In this document: in pieces, positions 1 through 6,553 of the stretch
Layout of the letters: the number at the start of each line of letters is the position of its first letter
Position numbering within the stretch: the first letter of the stretch is position 1
From: an uncultured Clostridia bacterium
Lineage (GTDB): Bacteria; Bacillota; Clostridia; UBA1381
Direction of reading: 5' to 3'
Length of the DNA: 6,553 nucleotides
Assembly: GCA_910578235.1 (NCBI GenBank)
Contig: CAJTPP010000101.1
Coordinates: 1 to 6,553, forward strand
Position numbers and translations under genes: made by a program
Notes under the pieces: model-generated
Database searches by the model: none
The model's input: the letters and a program-made list of their open reading frames with translations, nothing else
What the model was told of the DNA's origin: nothing

Positions 1-680
1 TTTTTTCGGCCGGCATAAATAGTACCAGCCGCAAGAAACGGCGTGAATACAAAACACTGTAGTTTTGAACCTATAAGCAGACATGAAGCAATTGTAAAGA
101 AAATTATTGCTTTGTCTGACGGTGTGTCAAAAAGACGCAGAGCGGCGAGAATAACAGTAGCGAAAGAAGCCAACATTACACTTTGACCGTAAAGACTGTT
201 AAAAAATGTAAGGTTGACTCCGTTAAAGAAAACTGTTATAAAAAATGCCATGAAAATCAGCCGTGCGGTCGGACTTTGAATTTTTATTCTGCGAAGTATC
301 AACATACAGACAATGCTGTACCATGAAAACATAATGACGGCAAGTATGCGTATATCAAAAAGAGTGTTAAAGCAAAGCATTTTTGCGATTGTTACAGGCA
401 ATATAAAAGTTGTGGACGGTATCAGAAAGATAAGCCGCGGTATGTACAGCAGTTTGTTTGTATATGTAAAGGCGGATTTAAAGTACCTTACAGCAAAATC
501 GTAAAAACTGTGATTATCAGTAAAGTCAAGTCCGCAAGGACGCATAATGCGCTCAAAATCGCCCTGATCCGCGATTGAGTGCACCGGCGGAATAAATACG
601 GAATATATAAAAACAGCTGTTACTGCGGAAAGAAATATAATATCATATACAGTAAAGCGATTAAAAAATTTTTTTATCAA
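1..680 (-). CDS. Polytopic membrane protein, 5' part; possible GT-C-like glycosyltransferase (3' end outside window)
   Basis: The minus strand is open without a stop from 680 to the left edge, giving 226 codons. I chose the TTG at 680-678 because a strong GGAGGGA site lies 6 bases upstream; the first in-frame ATG is residue 46, inside a conserved-looking motif. The product is very hydrophobic. Membrane segments appear at about residues 12-31, 78-98, 110-129, 141-160, 168-184, 191-206 and 210-223. A short basic N-terminus (KKFFNR) precedes the first segment. The loop after segment 1 holds DQGDFERIMRPCGL (38-51). Later come FFNSLYGQS (159-167) and GSKLQ (204-208). From memory, a membrane-proximal GDF-x-R-x-M motif with FNS-x-YG and SK-x-Q occurs in Firmicute proteins annotated as membrane hexose transferases (WsfD-like); this is inference, and the sugar donor and acceptor are unknown. 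It diverges from purL and has its own promoter. That it is a real gene is close to certain; the function is uncertain. Confidence 0.85.
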   Translation of the reverse strand, partial: MIKKFFNRFTVYDIIFLSAVTAVFIYSVFIPPVHSIADQGDFERIMRPCGLDFTDNHSFYDFAVRYFKSAFTYTNKLLYIPRLIFLIPSTTFILPVTIAKMLCFNTLFDIRILAVIMFSWYSIVCMLILRRIKIQSPTARLIFMAFFITVFFNGVNLTFFNSLYGQSVMLASFATVILAALRLFDTPSDKAIIFFTIASCLLIGSKLQCFVFTPFLAAGTIYAGRK

Positions 681-686
681 AATTGA

Positions 687-693
687 TCCCTCC
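687..693 (-). promoter_or_regulatory. Ribosome binding site deciding the TTG start of the membrane protein
   Basis: Read on the minus strand this is GGAGGGA, an almost ideal Shine-Dalgarno sequence, with 6 bases before the TTG at 680. No ATG or GTG start in frame lies at a suitable distance, so the site fixes the unusual TTG initiation codon. Confidence 0.85.
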
Positions 694-713
694 GTTTAAA
701 GATTATATATTTC

Positions 714-742
714 ATTATACAGGATTGTTTTGTATATTGCAA
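714..742 (-). promoter_or_regulatory. SigA-type promoter for the minus-strand membrane gene
   Basis: On the minus strand a -35 box TTGCAA (742-737) is followed by a 17-base spacer and a perfect -10 box TATAAT (719-714). Transcription should begin near 707, giving a leader of about 27 bases that contains the GGAGGGA ribosome binding site. The -35 box lies inside the 10-base palindrome TATTGCAATA (735-744), which is noted as a possible operator but is weak evidence by itself. Confidence 0.8.
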
Positions 743-799
743 TACAGGTAAACGATATAAAAAAATATGACAGACGTATTAAATTCTTGCTTAATAATG

Positions 800-828
800 T
801 TGATAAATGTTTGATTTTATGATAAAAT
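800..828 (+). promoter_or_regulatory. SigA-type promoter for purL, with extended -10
   Basis: TTGATA (800-805), a 17-base spacer and TAAAAT (823-828) form a near-consensus housekeeping promoter. TGA directly before the -10 box (820-822) matches the extended -10 TGn element. Transcription should begin near 835, leaving a leader of only about 34 bases before the purL ATG. That is too short for a guanine or other purine riboswitch. I also see no PurR-box-like CCGAAC sequence around it, so any purine control is not visible here. Confidence 0.8.
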
Positions 829-854
829 AGAAATATATTCATTTTAGATATTTT

Positions 855-861
855 AAAGGAG
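855..861 (+). promoter_or_regulatory. Ribosome binding site of purL
   Basis: AAAGGAG ends 7 bases before the ATG at 869, a standard strong Shine-Dalgarno arrangement that supports this start over later in-frame ATG codons. Confidence 0.85.
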
Positions 862-868
862 TTAAATC

Positions 869-3800
869 ATGGGAGACGTAAGAAGAATTTATGTTGAAAA
901 AAAAGACGGATTTGACGTTGAGGCAAGAGGCGTTCTTGATGATTTAAGGGAAAATCTTTCTCTTAAAGGCCTTGAGAAAGTCAGAATAATAAACAGATAT
1001 GATGTTTCGAGATTAAGTGACGAGGAATATAAAAAGGCAAGAAATCTTATTTTTTCAGAGCCGCCTGTAGATAATGCTTATGATGAGGAAATAGAGATAA
1101 ACGAGGGTAAGGTGTTTGCGGTTGAATTTTTACCCGGTCAGTTTGATCAGAGAGCCGCTTCAGCCGAGGAATGTATATCAATACTGACTCGGAAAGAGCG
1201 CCCTACAGTAAGAAGCGCAAAGGTGTATGTGCTTATAGGCGATGTATCTGACGAGGATATGGAGGCGGTTAAGCAATATGTTATAAACCCCGTTGAGGCC
1301 AGAGAAGCGAGTCTTGAAAAGCCTGAAACGCTCGTTATGGAACATATTATACCTGAGGATGTTGAGATTGTTGACGGTTTTATTCAGATGGACAGAGCGC
1401 GGATGGAGACATTCTTGAACGAGATGGGTTTCGCTATGGATATGGATGATCTTGCTTTCTGTCAGGCGTATTTCAGAGATACCGAAAAGCGCAATCCGAC
1501 GGTTACGGAGCTTCGAATGATTGATACATACTGGTCTGACCATTGCCGTCATACTACATTTTCAACAAAGATAAATGATGTTAAAATAAACGATGGCAAA
1601 TATGCTGATGTTATTGCGTCCGCGTATGAGGAGTATAGGAAGGCCAAAGCTGAATTGTATGCGCCTGATCGTGATATGTGTCTCATGAACATGGCAACAA
1701 TCATTGTAAAGCAGCTAAAGAAAAAAGGTTTGCTGAAGGAAATAGATGAGTCTGAAGAAATTAATGCGTGTTCAATAGTGGTTGATGTTGATGTGGATGG
1801 AAAAGAAGAACCGTGGCTTATAATGTTTAAAAATGAAACGCATAATCATCCTACTGAGATTGAGCCTTTCGGCGGAGCTGCAACATGTCTCGGCGGCGCA
1901 ATCCGTGATCCTCTTTCAGGCAGAAGTTATGTATATCAGGCCATGCGCGTAACAGGAAGCGGCGATCCGAGAGTGTCATTAAAGGACACGCATGCAGGTA
2001 AGCTTATGCAAAGGAAGATTACAAAGGGCGCGTCCTCCGGATATAGTTCGTACGGCAATCAGATAGGTCTTGCGACAGGACAGGTTCAGGAGATTTATCA
2101 TGAAGGTTATGTCGCGAAAAGAATGGAGATCGGCGCCGTTATAGGCGCTGCTCCCAAAAAGAATGTTATAAGAGAAGTGCCCGCAAAAGGAGATGTCATT
2201 ATACTTCTTGGAGGACGGACAGGCCGTGACGGTATCGGCGGCGCAACGGGCTCGTCAAAGGCGCATGATGAAAAGAGCGTTGTTACCTGCGGCAGTGAGG
2301 TGCAGAAAGGTAATCCTCCCGTGGAAAGAAAAATTCAAAGATTGTTCAGAGATGAAAAGGTTACAACGCTCATAAAACGCTGTAATGATTTTGGAGCGGG
2401 CGGAGTATCTGTGGCGATAGGCGAGCTTGCTGACGGACTTGTGATTGATCTTGACAAAGTACCAAAGAAGTATGAAGGTTTGGACGGAACTGAGCTTGCG
2501 ATAAGCGAGTCGCAGGAAAGAATGGCGGTTGTTGTTCGCGAGAATGACGCGGATAAGTTTATCAGGTATTCAAATGACGAGAACCTTGAAGCGACAAAGG
2601 TAGCTGTTGTTACGGATGAAAATCGTCTTGTAATGAAATGGAGAGGAAAAACCATATGTGATATTTCACGTGATTTCCTTAATACAAACGGAGCCACTAA
2701 GAATACAAATATAGAGGTCGTTCTGCCGGATAAAGATAACAGTTTCTTTAAGCAAAGAATTGTCACGGATGTAAAGGAAAAATGGCTTGATGTTCTTTCT
2801 AACCTAAATGTGTGTTCACAAAAGGGATTATGTGAGAAATTTGACAGCACAATAGGCGCGAACAGTGTGCTTATGCCGTTTGGAGGCAAGTATCAGCTTA
2901 CTCCGTCTGACGGCATGGCCGCAAAGGTGCCCGTGCTTGACGGTAAGACAAATACAGCAACTGTAATGACATTTGGATATAATCCTGATTTGTCGAGCTG
3001 GAGTCCGTATCACGGTTCAACTTATGCAATCGTTGAATCTGTTTCAAAAGCTGTTGCTCTTGGCGCGGATTATAAAAAGATATATTTGACTTTTCAGGAA
3101 TATTTTGAAAGATTGGGAACAGATCCGAAGCGTTGGGGCAAGCCGTTTTCAGCATTGCTCGGAGCATATATGACTCAGCTTGAGCTGGGTATTGCGGCAA
3201 TCGGCGGAAAGGACTCTATGAGCGGATCGTTCAATGATCTTGACGTTCCTCCGACGCTTACGTCATTTGCGGTTGCTCCTGTAAAAGCGGACAAGGTTAT
3301 TTCTCAGGAAATAAAAACATCGGGAGCAAAGCTGGTAATGTTTGAAGTAAAGCGTGACGAAAATGATTTACCTGACTTTGATGAGCTGAAAAAAATGTAC
3401 GAAACAGTACACGGACTTATTAAACTGGGAGTTGTACGCAGCACGAGTGTTGTAAGAGGTTTCGGACTTGCGGAAACTGTAAGCAAGATGTGTTTTGGTA
3501 ATATGATAGGCTTCAGATTTAATGAAGATGTTAATGACAGACTTTTGTTTAATGCTCCGCTTGGCTCCATAGTCGCTGAACTGGATAGTTCTTGGGAAAC
3601 AATACTAACGACAGGTGAAGCTGTAAAACCGATTGAACTGGGAGAAACACAGGAGAGACAGTCAATAGATTTCGGCACTGTAAGCATTTCTCTTTCCGAT
3701 GCTGTTGCAGCATGGAAAGAACCTCTGGAAAAGGTATTTCCGACACACGCTGGACATTTTACAGAAGAACCTGAAACATATAGCTATGATAAGCGCAATA

Positions 3801-4624
3801 TTACAGTCGCAACGGAAAAATTTGCAAAGCCGAGAATATTTATACCCGTATTCCCGGGAACAAACTGTGAATATGATACAGCCAGAGTTTTTGAAAGCGC
3901 CGGAGGTGTTGCTGATGTATTTGTAATAAGAAATCTTTCAGGCGAGGATGTATCTTATTCAATGCGAGAGATGGAAAAACGTATTAATAATTCTCAGATT
4001 GTTATGATACCGGGCGGATTTTCCGGGGGAGACGAGCCTGAGGGCAGCGGTAAGTTCATTGCTACGGCGTTCCGTAATCCGCTTGTCAAGGACGCTGTGA
4101 TGAATATGCTGAAAAATCGTGATGGTTTGATGCTTGGTATATGCAACGGTTTTCAGGCGCTTATAAAGCTCGGACTTGTACCATATGGTGAAATACGTGA
4201 TCTTGACGATAACGCGCCAACGCTTACATTCAATACAATAGGCAGACATGTTTCATGCATGGCAAGAACAAGAATAGCATCTAACAAATCGCCATGGCTT
4301 ACTAATGTTAATACAGGAGATGTTCATACTATCGCGCTTTCTCATGGCGAGGGACGCTTTATTGCTTCGCCTGAACAGGTGGAGGAGCTTGCGAAGAACG
4401 GACAGATTGCGACACAGTATGTAAATATTGAAGGTAGGGCCACATATGACATAGACTGGAATCCTAACGGTTCGGTATCTGCCATTGAGGGTATAACAAG
4501 TCCTGACGGAAGAGTTTTCGGTAAAATGGGACATAGTGAACGTATAGGAGAGAATATTGCGTTTAATGTTCCGGGTAATAAAAATCAAAAACTGTTTGAA
4601 GCCGGAGTAAATTATTTTAAATAA
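869..4624 (+). CDS. purL: Phosphoribosylformylglycinamidine synthase, single-chain (synthetase plus glutaminase)
   Basis: This cytosolic enzyme catalyses the fourth step of de novo purine synthesis: FGAR + glutamine + ATP to FGAM + glutamate + ADP + phosphate. At 1251 residues it is a complete single-chain form, close to E. coli PurL (about 1295) and unlike the three-part PurL/PurQ/PurS of Bacillus. The N-terminal ~150 residues correspond to the PurS-like domain (it begins VRRIYVEKKDGFDVEA). The linker ends in SDHCRHTTF (223-231). The first ATP-binding synthetase half carries NETHNHPTEIEPFGG (322-336), followed by DFGAGGVS and ISESQERM; the second half carries GGKDSMSG. The class I glutaminase domain starts near residue 990 with FPGTNCE (995-1001), then PGGFSGGDEPEG (1048-1059), nucleophile Cys1092 in GICNGFQ, SHGEGRF (1158-1164) and the His1222/Glu1224 pair in GHSER. 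All key residues are intact. It resembles the clostridial clade of long FGAM synthases. It ends in tandem TAA codons, 64 bases before polC. Confidence 0.98.
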   Translation: MGDVRRIYVEKKDGFDVEARGVLDDLRENLSLKGLEKVRIINRYDVSRLSDEEYKKARNLIFSEPPVDNAYDEEIEINEGKVFAVEFLPGQFDQRAASAEECISILTRKERPTVRSAKVYVLIGDVSDEDMEAVKQYVINPVEAREASLEKPETLVMEHIIPEDVEIVDGFIQMDRARMETFLNEMGFAMDMDDLAFCQAYFRDTEKRNPTVTELRMIDTYWSDHCRHTTFSTKINDVKINDGKYADVIASAYEEYRKAKAELYAPDRDMCLMNMATIIVKQLKKKGLLKEIDESEEINACSIVVDVDVDGKEEPWLIMFKNETHNHPTEIEPFGGAATCLGGAIRDPLSGRSYVYQAMRVTGSGDPRVSLKDTHAGKLMQRKITKGASSGYSSYGNQIGLATGQVQEIYHEGYVAKRMEIGAVIGAAPKKNVIREVPAKGDVIILLGGRTGRDGIGGATGSSKAHDEKSVVTCGSEVQKGNPPVERKIQRLFRDEKVTTLIKRCNDFGAGGVSVAIGELADGLVIDLDKVPKKYEGLDGTELAISESQERMAVVVRENDADKFIRYSNDENLEATKVAVVTDENRLVMKWRGKTICDISRDFLNTNGATKNTNIEVVLPDKDNSFFKQRIVTDVKEKWLDVLSNLNVCSQKGLCEKFDSTIGANSVLMPFGGKYQLTPSDGMAAKVPVLDGKTNTATVMTFGYNPDLSSWSPYHGSTYAIVESVSKAVALGADYKKIYLTFQEYFERLGTDPKRWGKPFSALLGAYMTQLELGIAAIGGKDSMSGSFNDLDVPPTLTSFAVAPVKADKVISQEIKTSGAKLVMFEVKRDENDLPDFDELKKMYETVHGLIKLGVVRSTSVVRGFGLAETVSKMCFGNMIGFRFNEDVNDRLLFNAPLGSIVAELDSSWETILTTGEAVKPIELGETQERQSIDFGTVSISLSDAVAAWKEPLEKVFPTHAGHFTEEPETYSYDKRNITVATEKFAKPRIFIPVFPGTNCEYDTARVFESAGGVADVFVIRNLSGEDVSYSMREMEKRINNSQIVMIPGGFSGGDEPEGSGKFIATAFRNPLVKDAVMNMLKNRDGLMLGICNGFQALIKLGLVPYGEIRDLDDNAPTLTFNTIGRHVSCMARTRIASNKSPWLTNVNTGDVHTIALSHGEGRFIASPEQVEELAKNGQIATQYVNIEGRATYDIDWNPNGSVSAIEGITSPDGRVFGKMGHSERIGENIAFNVPGNKNQKLFEAGVNYFK

Positions 4625-4634
4625 TAAGACAGAC

Positions 4635-4667
4635 AACAGGCTGTGACACAGGTCGCAGCCTGTTTTA
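4635..4667 (+). terminator. Hairpin after purL, probable weak intrinsic terminator
   Basis: ACAGGCTGTGAC (4636-4647) pairs with GTCGCAGCCTGT (4652-4663) around a four-base ACAG loop. The stem has 12 bp with one T-G wobble, and A4635-T4664 adds a thirteenth pair. Only a short T run follows (three or four T, then ATGG), so termination may be incomplete. It begins 11 bases after the purL stop codon, where a terminator is expected, and ends 6-9 bases before the polC ribosome binding site. Some read-through from purL into polC is therefore plausible. Confidence 0.65.
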
Positions 4668-4675
4668 TGGATAAA

Positions 4676-4684
4676 GGAAAGGTG
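4676..4684 (+). promoter_or_regulatory. Ribosome binding site of polC
   Basis: GGAAAGGTG lies just upstream of the ATG at 4689 and offers two overlapping partial matches to the anti-Shine-Dalgarno sequence (AAAGG and GGTG). An in-frame TGA at 4644-4646 stops any extension further upstream, so the N-terminus of polC cannot begin earlier than this gap. Confidence 0.75.
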
Positions 4685-4688
4685 CTTT

Positions 4689-6553
4689 ATGAAACCAAAA
4701 CTGGGAGTTGTATTTCCACAGATTAACGATAAGGAAATAGCGGAGCTTGTAATAGAAAAAATAAGCGTGTCAAAAAACAGAAGAAAAATAAAAATTCTGC
4801 TTGCATCAAATACATCGTCATATCTTGTATCAAAGGTTGAAAGCGAGGTGAAAAGCGCGTGTAATCTTGCCGAGGTTATTGTTAAGCTTGACAATACCGT
4901 TAAAGAGCAGGACAGAAATGTAATGGTATACGAGGTGGAGCGGGGACAGGAAAATCAGTTTATGTCCTCATTAACGGGGCCGAGGTATATAGGAAAAGCC
5001 AATGTGTCGGATATGCTTTACGGGCGGCCTATAAAAGATGATATTATATCAATACATTCTGTCACGGATAATTCTGGCAGAGTGGCCGTTTCTGGAAGAG
5101 TATTTTTTGTTGACGAAAGGGAAATAACCTCAAAAAAGACTGGTAAAGTATTTCATCTTATAACAATGGATATCACTGATAATGAGGACTCCATTTCCGC
5201 GAAAATGTTTGTAACAAAAACAGATGATGATAAACCGTTTAATAATCTGTTTAATACACTTAAAAAGGGAGTAAAAAGCGGCGGTATATATGTAGTGGCG
5301 CGCGGAAAAGCACAGTTTGACCAGTATGCGGGTGAAACAATTATCATGCTTAACGATATCGCTAAAATAGAAGCGCCGCCTATACGCCGGGATAACGCGG
5401 AGAAAAAGCGTGTGGAACTGCATATGCATACACAGATGTCTGCAATGGATGCTGTAAATTCTGTACAGGATTTAATAAACAGAGCGATTTATTGGGGACA
5501 TAAGGCGATTGCAGTGACAGATCATGGAGTGGTGCAGTCGTTCCCTGACGCAATGAAAGCGTCGAATTTTAATGAGAAAATAAAGGTTCTCTACGGTGTT
5601 GAAGGATATCTTATAGATGACAGCAAAAGAATTGTGTACGGCGCGGATAAACAAAATATAGACGCGTCTTTTGTGGTGTTTGATATAGAGACGACAGGAC
5701 TAAATAAGAACACAAATAATATTACTGAGATTGGCGCGGTGAAGGTTGTGAACGGAGAAATTGTTGATAAATGGTCAACATTTGTTAATCCGTGTCAGCC
5801 TATACCTGAAAAGATCGTTAATCTTACGGGTATTAATGATAATATGGTAAAGAACGCGCCTAAAATAGGCGAGATACTCGGTGAGTTTTTTGATTTTTGT
5901 GAGGACAGCGTACTTGTGGCGCATAATGCGGATTTTGATATAGGCTTTATAAAGAAAGCGGCTAAAGATAATGGATTGAATTTCAATTTTTGTTATCTTG
6001 ACACGCTTATGCTTGCCAGATGTATGTATTCTGATCTTCCTAATTTCAGACTGGATACCCTGACAAAGCATTTGCATGTTATTCTTGACAATCATCACAG
6101 AGCTGTTGATGACGCGAAGGCTACTGCCGATGTGTTTGTGAAAATGCTGTCAGAACTTCGGGGACAGGGAAAGACAGAGCTTTCAAAGCTTAACGGCGAA
6201 TTTGATTTAAGAAGCGCGGCGAAAAAAAATAAGGCGTTTCATATTATTATTCTCGCCAAAAATCAGACAGGATTAAGACATATTTATGAAATGGTGTCCG
6301 AATCTCAGCTAAAATATTTTTTCAGAACACCAAGAATTCCGAAGAGTCTGCTTGAAGAAAAGAGGGAAGGACTTATTCTTGGATCAGCCTGTGAAGCGGG
6401 TGAACTGTTCAGGGCTGTTATTGACGGTAAATCAGATGATGAACTTGATGATATTGTTAGTTTTTATGATTATCTTGAAATACAGCCTATAGGCAATAAC
6501 GCGTATATGAAATCAGATTACCGTCATCCACATATAAATACGGATACAGATTT
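4689..6553 (+). CDS. polC: DNA polymerase III alpha subunit, PolC type, N-terminal 621 residues (3' end outside window)
   Basis: PolC is the Gram-positive replicative DNA polymerase with built-in 3'-5' proofreading; it works at the fork with the sliding clamp and clamp loader. The frame is open from ATG 4689 to the right edge. Domains in order: a short N-terminal region (1 to ~118); an OB fold (~129-230, from RVAVSGRVF through YVVARGKA); PHP part 1 with HMH (245-247), TDHG (277-280) and Glu305; the inserted DEDDh exonuclease (~328-495); and PHP part 2 from about 505, with His518 and GSAC (565-568). Exonuclease residues are all present: Asp332 and Glu334 in FDIETTGL, AHNADFD with Asp415 and/or Asp417, and His470/Asp475 in HHRAVDDA. 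Family members run to about 1400-1450 residues, so roughly 40% is here; the polymerase active site is not visible. The exonuclease begins about 93 residues earlier than in B. subtilis PolC (Asp425), all of it lost before the OB fold. No clear own promoter is seen in the 64-base gap after purL. Confidence 0.97.
   Translation, partial: MKPKLGVVFPQINDKEIAELVIEKISVSKNRRKIKILLASNTSSYLVSKVESEVKSACNLAEVIVKLDNTVKEQDRNVMVYEVERGQENQFMSSLTGPRYIGKANVSDMLYGRPIKDDIISIHSVTDNSGRVAVSGRVFFVDEREITSKKTGKVFHLITMDITDNEDSISAKMFVTKTDDDKPFNNLFNTLKKGVKSGGIYVVARGKAQFDQYAGETIIMLNDIAKIEAPPIRRDNAEKKRVELHMHTQMSAMDAVNSVQDLINRAIYWGHKAIAVTDHGVVQSFPDAMKASNFNEKIKVLYGVEGYLIDDSKRIVYGADKQNIDASFVVFDIETTGLNKNTNNITEIGAVKVVNGEIVDKWSTFVNPCQPIPEKIVNLTGINDNMVKNAPKIGEILGEFFDFCEDSVLVAHNADFDIGFIKKAAKDNGLNFNFCYLDTLMLARCMYSDLPNFRLDTLTKHLHVILDNHHRAVDDAKATADVFVKMLSELRGQGKTELSKLNGEFDLRSAAKKNKAFHIIILAKNQTGLRHIYEMVSESQLKYFFRTPRIPKSLLEEKREGLILGSACEAGELFRAVIDGKSDDELDDIVSFYDYLEIQPIGNNAYMKSDYRHPHINTDTD

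Noticed and set aside
313..504. 63-codon plus-strand ORF
   Set aside because: It lies antisense to the membrane protein gene, has no convincing ribosome binding site and no recognisable product; it is a shadow frame.
717..748. Direct repeat ATACAGG at 717-723 and 742-748, around the minus-strand promoter
   Set aside because: A 7-base repeat is expected about once by chance in a region of this size and composition, so it is not evidence for an operator without conservation data.
787..816. Alternative plus-strand promoter TTGCTT with a TTTGAT or TTGATT -10
   Set aside because: The -10 match is poor, and the overlapping TTGATA/17/TAAAAT promoter with an extended -10 is far better.
2335..2889. 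184-codon minus-strand ORF inside purL
   Set aside because: It is fully antisense to conserved purL codons, and its serine-rich, low-complexity composition is typical of a reverse-complement shadow.
4596..4624. Possible polC promoter TTGAAG/17/AAATAA at the end of purL
   Set aside because: The -10 box lacks the conserved first T and second-position pattern, so it does not stand out from AT-rich coding background.
4253..4894. 213-codon minus-strand ORF spanning the purL end, the gap and the polC start
   Set aside because: It is antisense to two well-supported genes and to the hairpin; no promoter or domain supports it.
5130..6098. Several minus-strand ORFs of 60-107 codons within polC
   Set aside because: All are antisense to intact, motif-bearing PolC sequence and have no supporting signals.

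Overview
The window looks like ordinary chromosome from a low-to-moderate GC Gram-positive anaerobe of the class Clostridia. The evidence is a PolC-type replicative polymerase, which is restricted mainly to Firmicutes and relatives, strong purine-rich Shine-Dalgarno sites, near-consensus SigA-type promoters, frequent ATA and AGA codons, and a single-chain PurL of the roughly 1250-residue type common in Clostridia. I cannot name a genus.

Layout: positions 1-680 hold the 5' portion of a minus-strand gene for a polytopic membrane protein. It starts at a TTG codon and runs off the left edge. Positions 681-868 are a divergent intergenic region with one good promoter for each direction and a ribosome binding site for each gene. 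Positions 869-4624 are a complete purL, encoding phosphoribosylformylglycinamidine synthase with its glutaminase domain fused at the C-terminus. Positions 4625-4688 are a 64-base gap with a 13-bp hairpin followed by a short T run. From 4689 to the right edge is the first 621 codons of polC, covering the N-terminal, OB and PHP domains with the proofreading exonuclease inserted in the PHP domain. The rest of polC, including the palm and the other catalytic polymerase parts, lies outside the window. Both edge genes lack either a start or a stop inside the window, so simple ATG-to-stop ORF calling misses them.

The genes do not form an obvious functional system. PurL makes purine nucleotides and PolC uses nucleotides to replicate DNA, but their adjacency is more likely chromosomal neighbourhood than a pathway. 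The membrane gene is transcribed away from both. I found no mobile element, CRISPR array, RNA gene or phage gene, and no previously undescribed system. The points most worth a second look are the unusually short N-terminal region of PolC (it appears to keep the first N-terminal subdomain and lack the second), the hairpin between purL and polC with no clear polC promoter, and the membrane protein, which shows motifs suggestive of an integral-membrane glycosyltransferase.
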